From: Vibrio splendidus
GTDB lineage: Bacteria > Pseudomonadota > Gammaproteobacteria > Enterobacterales > Vibrionaceae
Direction: 5' to 3'
Length of the DNA: 64,000 bases
Assembly: GCF_003345295.1 (NCBI RefSeq)
Contig: NZ_CP031055.1
Coordinates: forward strand, 2,356,001-2,420,000
Shown: positions 8,798 to 17,351 of the stretch, piece by piece
Position numbering within the stretch: position 1 is the stretch's first letter
Layout of the letters: each line of letters opens with the position of its first letter
Notes under the pieces: generated by a model
Databases searched by the model: none
What the model was told of the DNA's origin: nothing
Seen by the model: the letters and a program-made list of their open reading frames with translations, nothing else
Program-made: the position numbers and the translations under genes

Positions 8798-11700
8798 TTA
8801 GTTAAATTCGAGTTCTACTTGGCTATTTCCAAGCAGCTGTTTTAATTCGTCTAGTAATGTATCACTTGGCGTCACACGCCATTCTGTGCCCAATGTTAAC
8901 CGCGCTCTAGCGTCGGCACGCTGGTAGTATACATTGACTGGGACCGTTCCGGCTCTATAAGGTTCTAAGATTTGACTAAAGCGTTCAAAAAATTGACCAT
9001 TAATTTGGGATTGGTCGATAGATATCGACACCCCACGAGCATATTTCTCACGGGCGCTTCCTAAGTCCATGACCTCGCGCGCGGACATTTTAAGCCCACC
9101 ATTGAAATCATCAAAGCTGACCTGTCCAGAAACGACCACTATTTTATCTTTTTCGAGCAATTCAGCGTAGCGATCGAGCGCATCCGAGAACAACATCACT
9201 TCCATTCGCCCCGATCGGTCGTCGAGGGTCATCAAACCAATTCGAGTTCCGCGCTTCGTGGTCATTACCCTAGCAGCAATGACCAAACCTGCAATCGTTA
9301 AAGACTGATCACGACGCGTCGGCGTCGCATCTTTCAAGCGACAGCTGGTGTATTTCGCGAGCTCTTTAATGTACGCATTAACCGGGTGACCCGTTAAATA
9401 CAAACCTAACGTCTCACGCTCACCTTCAAGCCAAACCTTTTCAGGCCACTTCGGTACTTGGGTATACTTGTGTTCCACCTCTTCCGGAGCGTCAGTCAAC
9501 ACGCCAAACATATCCGATTGACCAAACGACTCAGCGTGGTGATGTTGGCTTGCCGCCTTAACCGCATCTTTCAATGAGGCCATCATCGCTGCTCGGTGAG
9601 GACCTAATCTATCTAAGGCGCCTGACAGAATCAACTTTTCGATAACACGCTTGTTCACTTTTTTCAGATCGAGTCGTGCACAGAAGTCGAACAAGTCTTT
9701 AAAGTAACCGCCCTTATTACGCGCTTCAATAATGGCTTCAATTGGGCCTTCACCCACCCCTTTAATCGCACCGATGCCATAAACAATCGCGCCATCTTCA
9801 TCGACATTAAAGCGGTATAAACCAGAGTTAATATCGGGTGGAAGAAGCTTGAGCTTCATACGGAAACACTCATCGACAAGGCCAATAACCTTTTCGGTGT
9901 TATCCATATCTGCGGTCATTACCGCTGCCATAAACTCCGCTGGGTAGTGGGTTTTCAGCCACAGCGTTTGATAAGAAACCAGTGCGTATGCAGCCGAGTG
10001 AGATTTGTTGAAGCCGTAGCCCGCAAACTTCTCTACCAAGTCAAAGATCTTCATGGACAGTTCGCCATCAACACCATTGGCTTCGGCACCTTCTTTAAAG
10101 GTACCGCGCTGTTTTGCCATCTCTTCAGGCTTTTTCTTACCCATCGCACGACGCAACATATCGGCTCCACCAAGCGTATAACCCGCAAGGATCTGAGCGA
10201 TTTGCATTACCTGCTCTTGATAAAGGATGATGCCGTAAGTCGGTTCTAGTGTTTCTTTTAACGATTCGTGTTGCCACGTTTCATCAGGGTAAGATACAGC
10301 CTCTCGGCCGTGTTTACGGTCGATAAAGTTATCTACCATGCCTGATTGCAGAGGGCCCGGGCGGAACAAAGCTACCAATGCGATGATATCTTCAAAAGAG
10401 TCGGGTTGTAGACGCTTGATCAGATCTTTCATACCGCGTGATTCCAGTTGGAATACCGCCGTCGTTTCAGAATTTTGTAATAGGTTAAATGACGCTTGGT
10501 CATCTAGAGGGATCGATTCAATACGAACCGGCTCTTTACCCTCTTTCTTCAAGCGTGGGTTTACGAGGCCTAACGCCCAATCGATGATAGTCAGGGTACG
10601 TAGACCCAAGAAGTCGAATTTAACCAAACCGGCGGTTTCAACGTCATTCTTATCGAATTGCGTTACCGGGAAGTTGCCTTCCGCATCGGCATAAATAGGT
10701 GCAAAGTCGGTAATCGTGGTGGGTGAGATAACAACACCACCCGCGTGCTTACCGGCATTTCGCGTACACCCCTCAAGAATACGACACTTATCAATCAGTT
10801 CGCGTACTTCTTCATCACCGTCGTAGAGTTCTGGCAATGCTGGCTCAGCAAGGAAGGCCTTCTCTAGCGTCATGCCCGGATCAGGTGGAACCAGCTTAGA
10901 AATACGGTCAACGAAACCAAACGGGTGGCCCAATACTCGGCCAACGTCACGAATTACCGCTTTTGCCGCCATAGTACCAAAGGTGATGATCTGAGAAACG
11001 GCATCACGACCGTACATCTCGGCTACGTGATCAATAACTTGGTCGCGTTTATCCATGCAGAAGTCGATATCGAAATCGGGCATAGATACACGTTCTGGGT
11101 TCAAGAAACGTTCGAACAGCAAGTCATATTCAAGTGGATCAAGATCGGTGATATCCAATGCGTAAGCCACCAAAGAACCGGCACCAGAACCACGACCCGG
11201 GCCTACTGGTACGTCGTTATCTTTTGACCACTGGATGAACTCCATTACGATCAAGAAGTAACCCGGGAACCCCATGTTGTTGACAACTTCAAGTTCAATC
11301 TTAAGTCGCTCATCGTATTCAGGTCTGCGTTCAGCTCGAACTTTCTCATCAGGGAATAGAAACGCTAAACGACGCTCAAGGCCTTCTTCTGATTTTTTAA
11401 TCAAGAAGTCTTCAATCGCCAAACCTTCCGTTGGGAAGTTAGGTAAGAAGTATTCGCCCAGTCGAACAGTTACGTTACAACGCTTAGCAATCTCGACACT
11501 GTTTTCCAGTGCTTCAGGGATGTCTGAGAACAACTCACACATCTCTTCTTCACTACGCAAGTATTGTTGTGAGCTGTAGTTTTTCGGTCGACGTGGATCA
11601 ACCATTGTAAAACCGTCGTGAATCGCCACACGAATTTCATGGGCGTCAAACAAGTCTTCAGAGATGAAAACCACTTCGTTGGTCGCGACAACAGGCAGGT

Positions 11701-12277
11701 CTTCTTGTTCAGCAAGCTCTAGTGCAAAATGCAGATAAGACTCTTCGTCCGGGCGCCCAGTACGAATTAGCTCCAGATAAAAACGGTCTGCGAAATGTGT
11801 TTTGTAAAACTCAACGCTGCTTGCAACCAACTCTCGATTTCCTTTCAGCAGCGCCTTACCAATCTCACCCTCTTTTGCTCCCGATAGAAGAATCAGGCCT
11901 TCGGCATGTTCAATCAGCCACTCTTTATCAATAACAGGCTGATGTTGTACATGGCCACGAAGGTAAGCTTTTGAAATCAATAATGTTAGGTTGTTGTAAC
12001 CTTTATTATTCGTTGCAATAACAGTGAGTTTGGTCAATTCATCGCCAAAATCCGGAGACTGCATCAAGAAGTCAGCACCAATAATAGGTTTAACCCCACA
12101 CCCATGGGCAGTACCGTAAAATTTCACCAAGCCACATAGGTTAGTAAAGTCGGTCAATGCTAGAGCGGGCATACCCATTTCAGCGACTTTTTTAACTAAC
12201 GGTGGCACTTTAGAGAGGCCATCCACCATCGAAAAATCACTGTGTACGCGTAGGTGAACAAATTTTGGATCTGACAT
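8798..12277 (-). CDS. dnaE: DNA polymerase III subunit alpha
   Basis: Catalytic subunit of the replicative DNA polymerase. Domains in order: N-terminal PHP (FVHLRVHSDFSMVDG), the C-family polymerase core with PDFDIDFCMDKRDQVIDH (metal-binding aspartates, about residue 400), tandem helix-hairpin-helix, and a C-terminal OB-fold (LTIAGLVIAARVMTTKRGTRIGL). At 1159 residues it is full length (E. coli 1160). Between it and rnhB lies a 4-copy tandem repeat, so the spacing here is wider than in E. coli. Confidence 0.98.
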   Translation of the reverse strand: MSDPKFVHLRVHSDFSMVDGLSKVPPLVKKVAEMGMPALALTDFTNLCGLVKFYGTAHGCGVKPIIGADFLMQSPDFGDELTKLTVIATNNKGYNNLTLLISKAYLRGHVQHQPVIDKEWLIEHAEGLILLSGAKEGEIGKALLKGNRELVASSVEFYKTHFADRFYLELIRTGRPDEESYLHFALELAEQEDLPVVATNEVVFISEDLFDAHEIRVAIHDGFTMVDPRRPKNYSSQQYLRSEEEMCELFSDIPEALENSVEIAKRCNVTVRLGEYFLPNFPTEGLAIEDFLIKKSEEGLERRLAFLFPDEKVRAERRPEYDERLKIELEVVNNMGFPGYFLIVMEFIQWSKDNDVPVGPGRGSGAGSLVAYALDITDLDPLEYDLLFERFLNPERVSMPDFDIDFCMDKRDQVIDHVAEMYGRDAVSQIITFGTMAAKAVIRDVGRVLGHPFGFVDRISKLVPPDPGMTLEKAFLAEPALPELYDGDEEVRELIDKCRILEGCTRNAGKHAGGVVISPTTITDFAPIYADAEGNFPVTQFDKNDVETAGLVKFDFLGLRTLTIIDWALGLVNPRLKKEGKEPVRIESIPLDDQASFNLLQNSETTAVFQLESRGMKDLIKRLQPDSFEDIIALVALFRPGPLQSGMVDNFIDRKHGREAVSYPDETWQHESLKETLEPTYGIILYQEQVMQIAQILAGYTLGGADMLRRAMGKKKPEEMAKQRGTFKEGAEANGVDGELSMKIFDLVEKFAGYGFNKSHSAAYALVSYQTLWLKTHYPAEFMAAVMTADMDNTEKVIGLVDECFRMKLKLLPPDINSGLYRFNVDEDGAIVYGIGAIKGVGEGPIEAIIEARNKGGYFKDLFDFCARLDLKKVNKRVIEKLILSGALDRLGPHRAAMMASLKDAVKAASQHHHAESFGQSDMFGVLTDAPEEVEHKYTQVPKWPEKVWLEGERETLGLYLTGHPVNAYIKELAKYTSCRLKDATPTRRDQSLTIAGLVIAARVMTTKRGTRIGLMTLDDRSGRMEVMLFSDALDRYAELLEKDKIVVVSGQVSFDDFNGGLKMSAREVMDLGSAREKYARGVSISIDQSQINGQFFERFSQILEPYRAGTVPVNVYYQRADARARLTLGTEWRVTPSDTLLDELKQLLGNSQVELEFN

Positions 12278-12387
12278 TATTTTTCCTGAGTTCTAGGCTT
12301 AAGCCTAGGATTACAACTGTGTGTATTCTATTTTTTTCTACCGCAAATAAGCAACTTTATTCGATGCCTTGCTCCGGTCAACATGAG

Positions 12388-12455
12388 TCTAAGCAATATA
12401 AAGCTCTAATCAATATAAAGCTCTAACCAATACTAAGCCCTAATCAATATACAGC
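12388..12455. repeat. Four 17-bp direct tandem repeats between rnhB and dnaE
   Basis: Four head-to-tail 17-mers: TCTAAGCAATATAAAGC, TCTAATCAATATAAAGC, TCTAACCAATACTAAGC and CCTAATCAATATACAGC. Adjacent copies differ at one to three positions. They fill much of the gap between dnaE and rnhB. No coding or known regulatory role is visible. Similar short arrays lie at 31484, 35339 and 36342. Confidence 0.85.
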
Positions 12456-12470
12456 CTTAGCCGACGAGTT

Positions 12471-13091
12471 TTAGTCGAGACCTAAAATGCGCTTTACTGG
12501 CTTAAAGCTTTTGCGGTAATGCTCGGTTACACCGTGTTTTTCAATCGCTTCGAAATGCGCTTTGGTCGGATAACCTTTATGTTTAGCAAAACCAAACTCT
12601 GGATGAAGTTTATCAAGTTCTTCCATCTCTTGGTCACGAACGACTTTAGCGATGATAGATGCCGCACTGATTTCAGCAACTCGCAAGTCCCCTTTTACAA
12701 TCGCAAGACCATCCATCGGCAGTTCAGGAACGCGGTTTCCATCGATTAGTGCCATATCAGGTTGAACGCTTAGCCCTGCGATCGCTCGCTGCATAGCAAC
12801 CATGGTCGCTTGCAGAATATTCCACTCATCAATTTCTTGCGGGGAACAACGGCCAACAGACCAAGCCAAGGCTTTCTCTTTGATTTCAGGAAATAGAGCC
12901 AGACGCTTCTTCTCAGACAGTTTCTTTGAGTCGTTCAAACCTTCGATTGGATTATTAGGATCGAGGATAACCGCAGCAGTAACAACATCGCCAACTAACG
13001 GCCCGCGCCCTACTTCATCAACACCAGCAAATAACTGGTAGCCTTGAGGATACTCAAAAGGAGGAAGCTCTTTTTTCTCTTTTACTGCCAT
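12471..13091 (-). CDS. rnhB: Ribonuclease HII
   Basis: Removes single ribonucleotides and RNA from RNA-DNA hybrids. The active-site signature GVDEVGRGPLVG gives D25 and E26, and D117 (ALIDGN) is the third acid. The 206 residues match the family. It sits between lpxB and dnaE as in E. coli. With rnhA at the left edge, both RNase H types are in this window. Confidence 0.96.
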   Translation of the reverse strand: MAVKEKKELPPFEYPQGYQLFAGVDEVGRGPLVGDVVTAAVILDPNNPIEGLNDSKKLSEKKRLALFPEIKEKALAWSVGRCSPQEIDEWNILQATMVAMQRAIAGLSVQPDMALIDGNRVPELPMDGLAIVKGDLRVAEISAASIIAKVVRDQEMEELDKLHPEFGFAKHKGYPTKAHFEAIEKHGVTEHYRKSFKPVKRILGLD

Positions 13092-13124
13092 AATTCTTCT
13101 CTTAATGTTCTGTAAACAAGCACT

Positions 13125-14321
13125 TTATGACTCAACACATGGTCGATCTATCAATTTCAATACCGCATTAGCGGCTTGTTTATCCGCGTCTTTACGAATC
13201 CAATGATGCATCTCGGTAAAGCGTTCGATTAATGCGCTGTTATCAGCGGATAGCATCTTATCGACAGACGGAAACAAGAAGTCTGGGTGACACTCTTCAA
13301 GAATATGCTCTTTCACAATCTCTTCGCCAGCCAAAATGTTCGGCAACGATACGAATTCAGTAATCGATAATTTCTTAACAATATAACCCGTCAGTTTATT
13401 TACTTTGTAGCCAACGACCATCGGGCGTTTCAGCAACATGCATTCGAGAGCAACAGTACCCGAAGCTAACAGAACAGAATCAGCAGCGGTAATCACGTTG
13501 GTGGCGGTATCTTCTACCAACGTAAATTCAAGTTCAGGTGCCGTCGATTGCCAAATTTCAGTGAACTGCTTTTTACGCTGCTCATTAACGAGCGCAACAA
13601 CAAAATTGATATCAGGGTATTTTTGCTTAATACGCTGGCAAGTTTCAATAAAGGGTTGAGCAATCAAACTCATCTCACCACCGCGACTGCCCGGTAATAC
13701 GGCTAACCAAGGCTTATCTTGATCTAAACCTAAAAGCTCGCGAGCTTCTTTTTTATTCGGTTCTAGTGGAATGGTGTCTGCCAATGTATGGCCAACAAAT
13801 TCACAAGCAACATTATATTTATCGTAGAATGCCTTTTCGAACGGCAAGAAAGCCAGTACCAAGTCGGTTGCTTTGTCGATTTTAAAGATACGCTTTGGAC
13901 GCCATGCCCATACTGAAGGGCTGACATAATGAACGGTCTTAATACCCGCGTTCTTAAGATCCAATTCAAGTCTTAGGTTGAAGTCTGGCGCATCGATACC
14001 AACGAAGACATCTGGCGGGTTTTGAGTGAAATACTTAACCAGTTCCGCTTTCACTTTTAACAAACGAGGTAAACGACCAAGCACTTCTACAAGCCCCATC
14101 ACGGCAAGCTCTTCCATTTCGAAAAGAGACTCACAACCAAGCGCTTTCATTTTTGGTCCGCCAATACCCACGAATTCAGCATTCGGATATTGTAATTTGA
14201 CCGCTTTAATAAAACCCTCGCCAAGCGTGTCACCCGAGAGTTCTCCGACGACGATACCTACGCGTAGAGGTTCATTCGAAACAAAGTCCGAGCTATTGGT
14301 TGCTGCTTCTTGCTGTGCCAT
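13125..14321 (-). CDS. lpxB: Lipid-A-disaccharide synthase
   Basis: GT19 glycosyltransferase that condenses UDP-2,3-diacylglucosamine with lipid X to form the lipid A disaccharide at the inner-membrane surface. The N-terminal VGELSGDTLGEG and the later VLPGSRGGEM and LLASGTVALE motifs are characteristic. The ATG at 14321 gives MAQQEAAT; the extension further upstream runs through a terminator hairpin and is not family-like. The predicted product is 398 residues. Confidence 0.95.
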   Translation of the reverse strand: MAQQEAATNSSDFVSNEPLRVGIVVGELSGDTLGEGFIKAVKLQYPNAEFVGIGGPKMKALGCESLFEMEELAVMGLVEVLGRLPRLLKVKAELVKYFTQNPPDVFVGIDAPDFNLRLELDLKNAGIKTVHYVSPSVWAWRPKRIFKIDKATDLVLAFLPFEKAFYDKYNVACEFVGHTLADTIPLEPNKKEARELLGLDQDKPWLAVLPGSRGGEMSLIAQPFIETCQRIKQKYPDINFVVALVNEQRKKQFTEIWQSTAPELEFTLVEDTATNVITAADSVLLASGTVALECMLLKRPMVVGYKVNKLTGYIVKKLSITEFVSLPNILAGEEIVKEHILEECHPDFLFPSVDKMLSADNSALIERFTEMHHWIRKDADKQAANAVLKLIDRPCVES

Positions 14322-14350
14322 AGTTTTCCAATTCCCTTGTTGCCTAAAAC

Positions 14351-14384
14351 AAAAAAGACCGCCCAATGAGTAGCGATCTTTTTG
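14351..14384 (-). terminator. Hairpin with T-run between lpxA and lpxB
   Basis: On the minus strand AAAAAGATCGC and GCGGTCTTTTTT form a stem with one G-T wobble and a 10-nt loop, ending in a T-run. It lies 30 bp before the lpxB start and could act as a partial terminator inside the lpx operon. Confidence 0.6.
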
Positions 14385-14451
14385 TTACACCAATCTGATT
14401 TAAGTCATTATTGTCGTACTTGCGCTGATTGGTAAACAATCATATCAAGTA

Positions 14452-15240
14452 TTAACGAATAATACCGCGCTCAGAGTTCTCTAGCATTTCTAGCATAGGA
14501 GTAACCGAAGTAAACTCTTTTGCCATTTCAACTAAAGCCGCTTTCGCTTCTTCAAGTGTTTTACCTGAACGGTATAACTCTTTGTACGCTTTCTGTAGTG
14601 CACGAATTTCTGGTTTCTCAAATCCGTTACGCTTCAGGCCCACTAGGTTAAGGCCAAATGGAGCCGCATGGTTACCCTGTGCAAGCACGTACGGCAGTAC
14701 ATCTTGAACAACAGCAGAACAGCCGCCAATGTAGGCGTAAGCACCTATTGAACAGAACGGGTGAATCGCAGATAGCGCCATTACACCAGCGTAGTCACCC
14801 ACTGTTACGTGACCGCCAAGAATAGCGTTGTTACCAATGTGAGTATGGTTACCAACAATAACATCGTGTGCTACGTGAGCATTAACACAAAGTAAGTTGT
14901 CATCACCGATCACTGTGGTTGCTTTGTCTTGAGTTGTACCACGGTGGATTTGAACCGCCTCACGAATCACGTTGCGATCACCGATCACAACTGTTGTCTC
15001 TTCGCCACCGTATTTCTTATCTTGGTTCTCTTCACCGATAACAGCGTGTGGGAAGATGCGGTTTTCTTTACCAATGGTTGTGTGACCTTTGATCACCACA
15101 TGCGACATCACTTCAGTGTCGTCACCAATTGTCACGTTACCAGCAATGTAAGTGAAAGGCCCAACCGTCACGTTAGCACCGATAGTTACATCACCTTCGA
15201 TTACTGCTGCCGGGTGAATTTTCGCTGTTTCATGAATCAT
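14452..15240 (-). CDS. lpxA: UDP-N-acetylglucosamine acyltransferase
   Basis: Transfers 3-hydroxyacyl from ACP to UDP-GlcNAc, the first lipid A step. Left-handed beta-helix hexapeptide repeats (IGANVTVGPF, IGDDTEV and so on) fill residues 5-185. The catalytic H125 and the nearby H122 (AHVAHDV) are present, followed by a helical C-terminus. The ATG at 15240 gives MIHETAKIHP, the family start, one base after the fabZ stop. The product is 262 residues. Confidence 0.97.
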   Translation of the reverse strand: MIHETAKIHPAAVIEGDVTIGANVTVGPFTYIAGNVTIGDDTEVMSHVVIKGHTTIGKENRIFPHAVIGEENQDKKYGGEETTVVIGDRNVIREAVQIHRGTTQDKATTVIGDDNLLCVNAHVAHDVIVGNHTHIGNNAILGGHVTVGDYAGVMALSAIHPFCSIGAYAYIGGCSAVVQDVLPYVLAQGNHAAPFGLNLVGLKRNGFEKPEIRALQKAYKELYRSGKTLEEAKAALVEMAKEFTSVTPMLEMLENSERGIIR

Positions 15241-15241
15241 A

Positions 15242-15694
15242 TTAAAACTCTCTACGAGCACATTTAAGTTCAGCTGAACATACAACTACGCCGTCAACTT
15301 TAGCAACGCCGTTAAACGATGCAATACCACGACGCTCTTTTAAGAATTCAACTTCGATAATCAGTTGGTCACCTGGCACTACAGGCTTGCGGAATTTAGC
15401 TTTATCTACACTTGCAAAGTAGTAAAGCTCGTTACCAGAAGGGGCACCAAATGATTTAAATGCTAGAAGACCAGTTGCTTGCGCCATTGCTTCTAAGATC
15501 AACACGCCTGGGAATACAGGAAGTTGAGGGAAGTGGCCTGTGAACTGAGGTTCGTTAACAGAGACATTCTTAATCGCAGTCAGTGTTTTTTCTTTTTCAA
15601 AGCTAGTCACACGATCAACCATTAAGAATGGGTAGCGATGAGGTAATAGTTCCTGAATTTCAGTAATGTTCATCGTTGTCTGTTCAGTAGTCAA
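15242..15694 (-). CDS. fabZ: 3-hydroxyacyl-ACP dehydratase FabZ
   Basis: Dehydrates 3-hydroxyacyl-ACP in fatty acid elongation, sharing its substrate pool with LpxA and LpxD. The hot-dog fold signature GHFPQLPVFPGVLILEAMAQ holds catalytic H54 and E68. Length is 150 residues. It is tightly coupled to lpxA (one base between stop and start). A hairpin separates it from lpxD upstream. Confidence 0.97.
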   Translation of the reverse strand: MTTEQTTMNITEIQELLPHRYPFLMVDRVTSFEKEKTLTAIKNVSVNEPQFTGHFPQLPVFPGVLILEAMAQATGLLAFKSFGAPSGNELYYFASVDKAKFRKPVVPGDQLIIEVEFLKERRGIASFNGVAKVDGVVVCSAELKCARREF

Positions 15695-15744
15695 AGTCGT
15701 ATTCCTATGTATATTCTTTATTTAATTAGAAGGATTATAAACGA

Positions 15745-15771
15745 AAAAGACTCGCTGTACGCGAGCCTTTT
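15745..15771 (-). terminator. Hairpin between lpxD and fabZ
   Basis: AAAGGCTCGC and GCGAGTCTTT (minus strand) pair around a 5-nt loop with one mismatch and run into a T-tract. It is terminator-like and lies in the 93-bp gap between lpxD and fabZ. Confidence 0.6.
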
Positions 15772-15787
15772 ATTAGAAATGCTGGAA

Positions 15788-16819
15788 TTATGCTTCCGCG
15801 CTCTTCTCGATAAGTTTTTCAACGGTTTTCAAACGCTTGTTCATTTCATCAATACGATGTACACGCGTTGCTGTTTTACGCCAATCTTTGTTTGGCTGTA
15901 AAGGAATACCCGAAGAGTACATGCCTTTCTCAGTGATACTGCGCATTACCATCCCCATACCAGTGATTGTAACGCCGCCAACGATTTCAATATGACCATT
16001 AATCACACAACCGCCACCAATAATACAGTACTTACCTATCGTCGTGCTGCCTGCGATAATAGTACCACCTGCAATAGCAGAACCATATCCGATGTGAACA
16101 TTGTGAGCAATTTGAAGCTGGTTATCTAAGATAACGTTATCTTCAATGATTGTGTCATCTAATGCGCCACGGTCGATGGTTGTACACGCGCCAATTTCTA
16201 CACGGTTACCAATGCGAACTGAACCGACTTGTGGAATCTTAACCCACTCACCTTTCTCGTTCGCATAACCAAAGCCATCAGAGCCAATGACAGTGCTTGA
16301 TTGAATCAAACACGCGTCACCAATCACGACTTCATGGTAAACACTTACATTAGCCCATAGCTTAGTGCCTGTGCCAATATTTGCATTTTTACCAATAAAA
16401 CAACCAGCTCCGATGATCACATCATCACCAAGTACCACACCAGACTCAATCACAGCGTTCGCACCGATAGACACATTTTGTCCAATGGTTGCATCGCTTG
16501 AAATTGAAGCAGAATCAGCGATAGCCGCTGCGGGTGCAGGAGTAGTATCAAGCGCTTGAGCAACTTTAGCAAAAGCAACGTAAGGGTCGCTGACCACAAT
16601 CACGTTGGTCTTACACAGTTCGCGCTCACTCTCTTTAACCATAATAGCGGATGCTTTACAGTCACCAAGGTGCTTGCTGTACTTCACGTTCGAAAGGAAC
16701 GTAATGTTTCCTTCTTGCGCTTTATCCATAGGAGCAACTGCTGAAACGGTAACCGTACCGTCTCCGTGTAGCTCTCCCCCGGTAATCGTTGCCAATTCGG
16801 CTAAAGTCAGGTTCTTCAT
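15788..16819 (-). CDS. lpxD: UDP-3-O-(3-hydroxyacyl)glucosamine N-acyltransferase
   Basis: Third step of lipid A synthesis: N-acylation of UDP-3-O-acylglucosamine. There is an N-terminal uridine-binding domain (about 1-100), then left-handed beta-helix repeats. The catalytic His is H239 in QIAHNVHIG, as in E. coli. A C-terminal helix (MNKRLKTVEKLIEK) closes the 343-residue protein. It starts 4 bp after the skp stop. Confidence 0.97.
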   Translation of the reverse strand: MKNLTLAELATITGGELHGDGTVTVSAVAPMDKAQEGNITFLSNVKYSKHLGDCKASAIMVKESERELCKTNVIVVSDPYVAFAKVAQALDTTPAPAAAIADSASISSDATIGQNVSIGANAVIESGVVLGDDVIIGAGCFIGKNANIGTGTKLWANVSVYHEVVIGDACLIQSSTVIGSDGFGYANEKGEWVKIPQVGSVRIGNRVEIGACTTIDRGALDDTIIEDNVILDNQLQIAHNVHIGYGSAIAGGTIIAGSTTIGKYCIIGGGCVINGHIEIVGGVTITGMGMVMRSITEKGMYSSGIPLQPNKDWRKTATRVHRIDEMNKRLKTVEKLIEKSAEA

Positions 16820-16823
16820 AAAC

Positions 16824-17333
16824 TTATTTCAGTGATTTAATTACTTGCTCAGAGATGTTGTATTCCGGCTTGCCGTACTGCAGAGCTTGAATATCAACAA
16901 TCATGTCGTAGCCTTCTTTCTCTGCAACTTTAGTTACAGCATCTTGAATCACTTTGAATAGCTTCTGCTTCTCTTGCGCTTCACGACGTTGGCTTGCTTT
17001 TTCTAGTGCTTGAGCTTTGATTTTGTACTTACTGTCTAGTTGACCGACTTCGATACGAAGCTTCTCAACTTCGTCAGGACCTAGTAGTTCACCATCACGC
17101 TTAAGCTTTTCAATCTTAGTTTTTGCTTCTGCTTGAATGCTCTGCAGCTCAGCTGCTTTATCTTTGAACTCTTCCTGCATTTTTTGAAGAACAACTTCGC
17201 GTTGAGGTAGAGCCTGGAATACTTGTGCAGTGTTTACATAACCCACTTTTTGCGCAGCTTCAGCAGCTGTTGCAAAGAAAGAAGAGCTAAGAACTACAAG
17301 GCCTAAACCTGCTGCTTTAATCATATTTTTCAA
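16824..17333 (-). CDS. skp: Periplasmic chaperone Skp (OmpH)
   Basis: Trimeric periplasmic holdase that carries unfolded outer-membrane proteins to BamA. A cleavable signal (MKNMIKAAGLGLVVLSSSFFATAAEA) precedes the body strand (QKVGYVNTAQVFQALPQ) and a long charged coiled-coil arm (about 45-125). Length 169. It lies 18 bp after bamA, the usual bamA-skp-lpxD order. Confidence 0.96.
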   Translation of the reverse strand: MKNMIKAAGLGLVVLSSSFFATAAEAAQKVGYVNTAQVFQALPQREVVLQKMQEEFKDKAAELQSIQAEAKTKIEKLKRDGELLGPDEVEKLRIEVGQLDSKYKIKAQALEKASQRREAQEKQKLFKVIQDAVTKVAEKEGYDMIVDIQALQYGKPEYNISEQVIKSLK

Positions 17334-17351
17334 AATATTGTCCTTTAAATA

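Noticed and set aside
10338..10694. Antisense frames inside dnaE, proS and others (for example 118 codons)
   Set aside because: They are codon-bias shadows of the real genes on the other strand and have no start-site signals.
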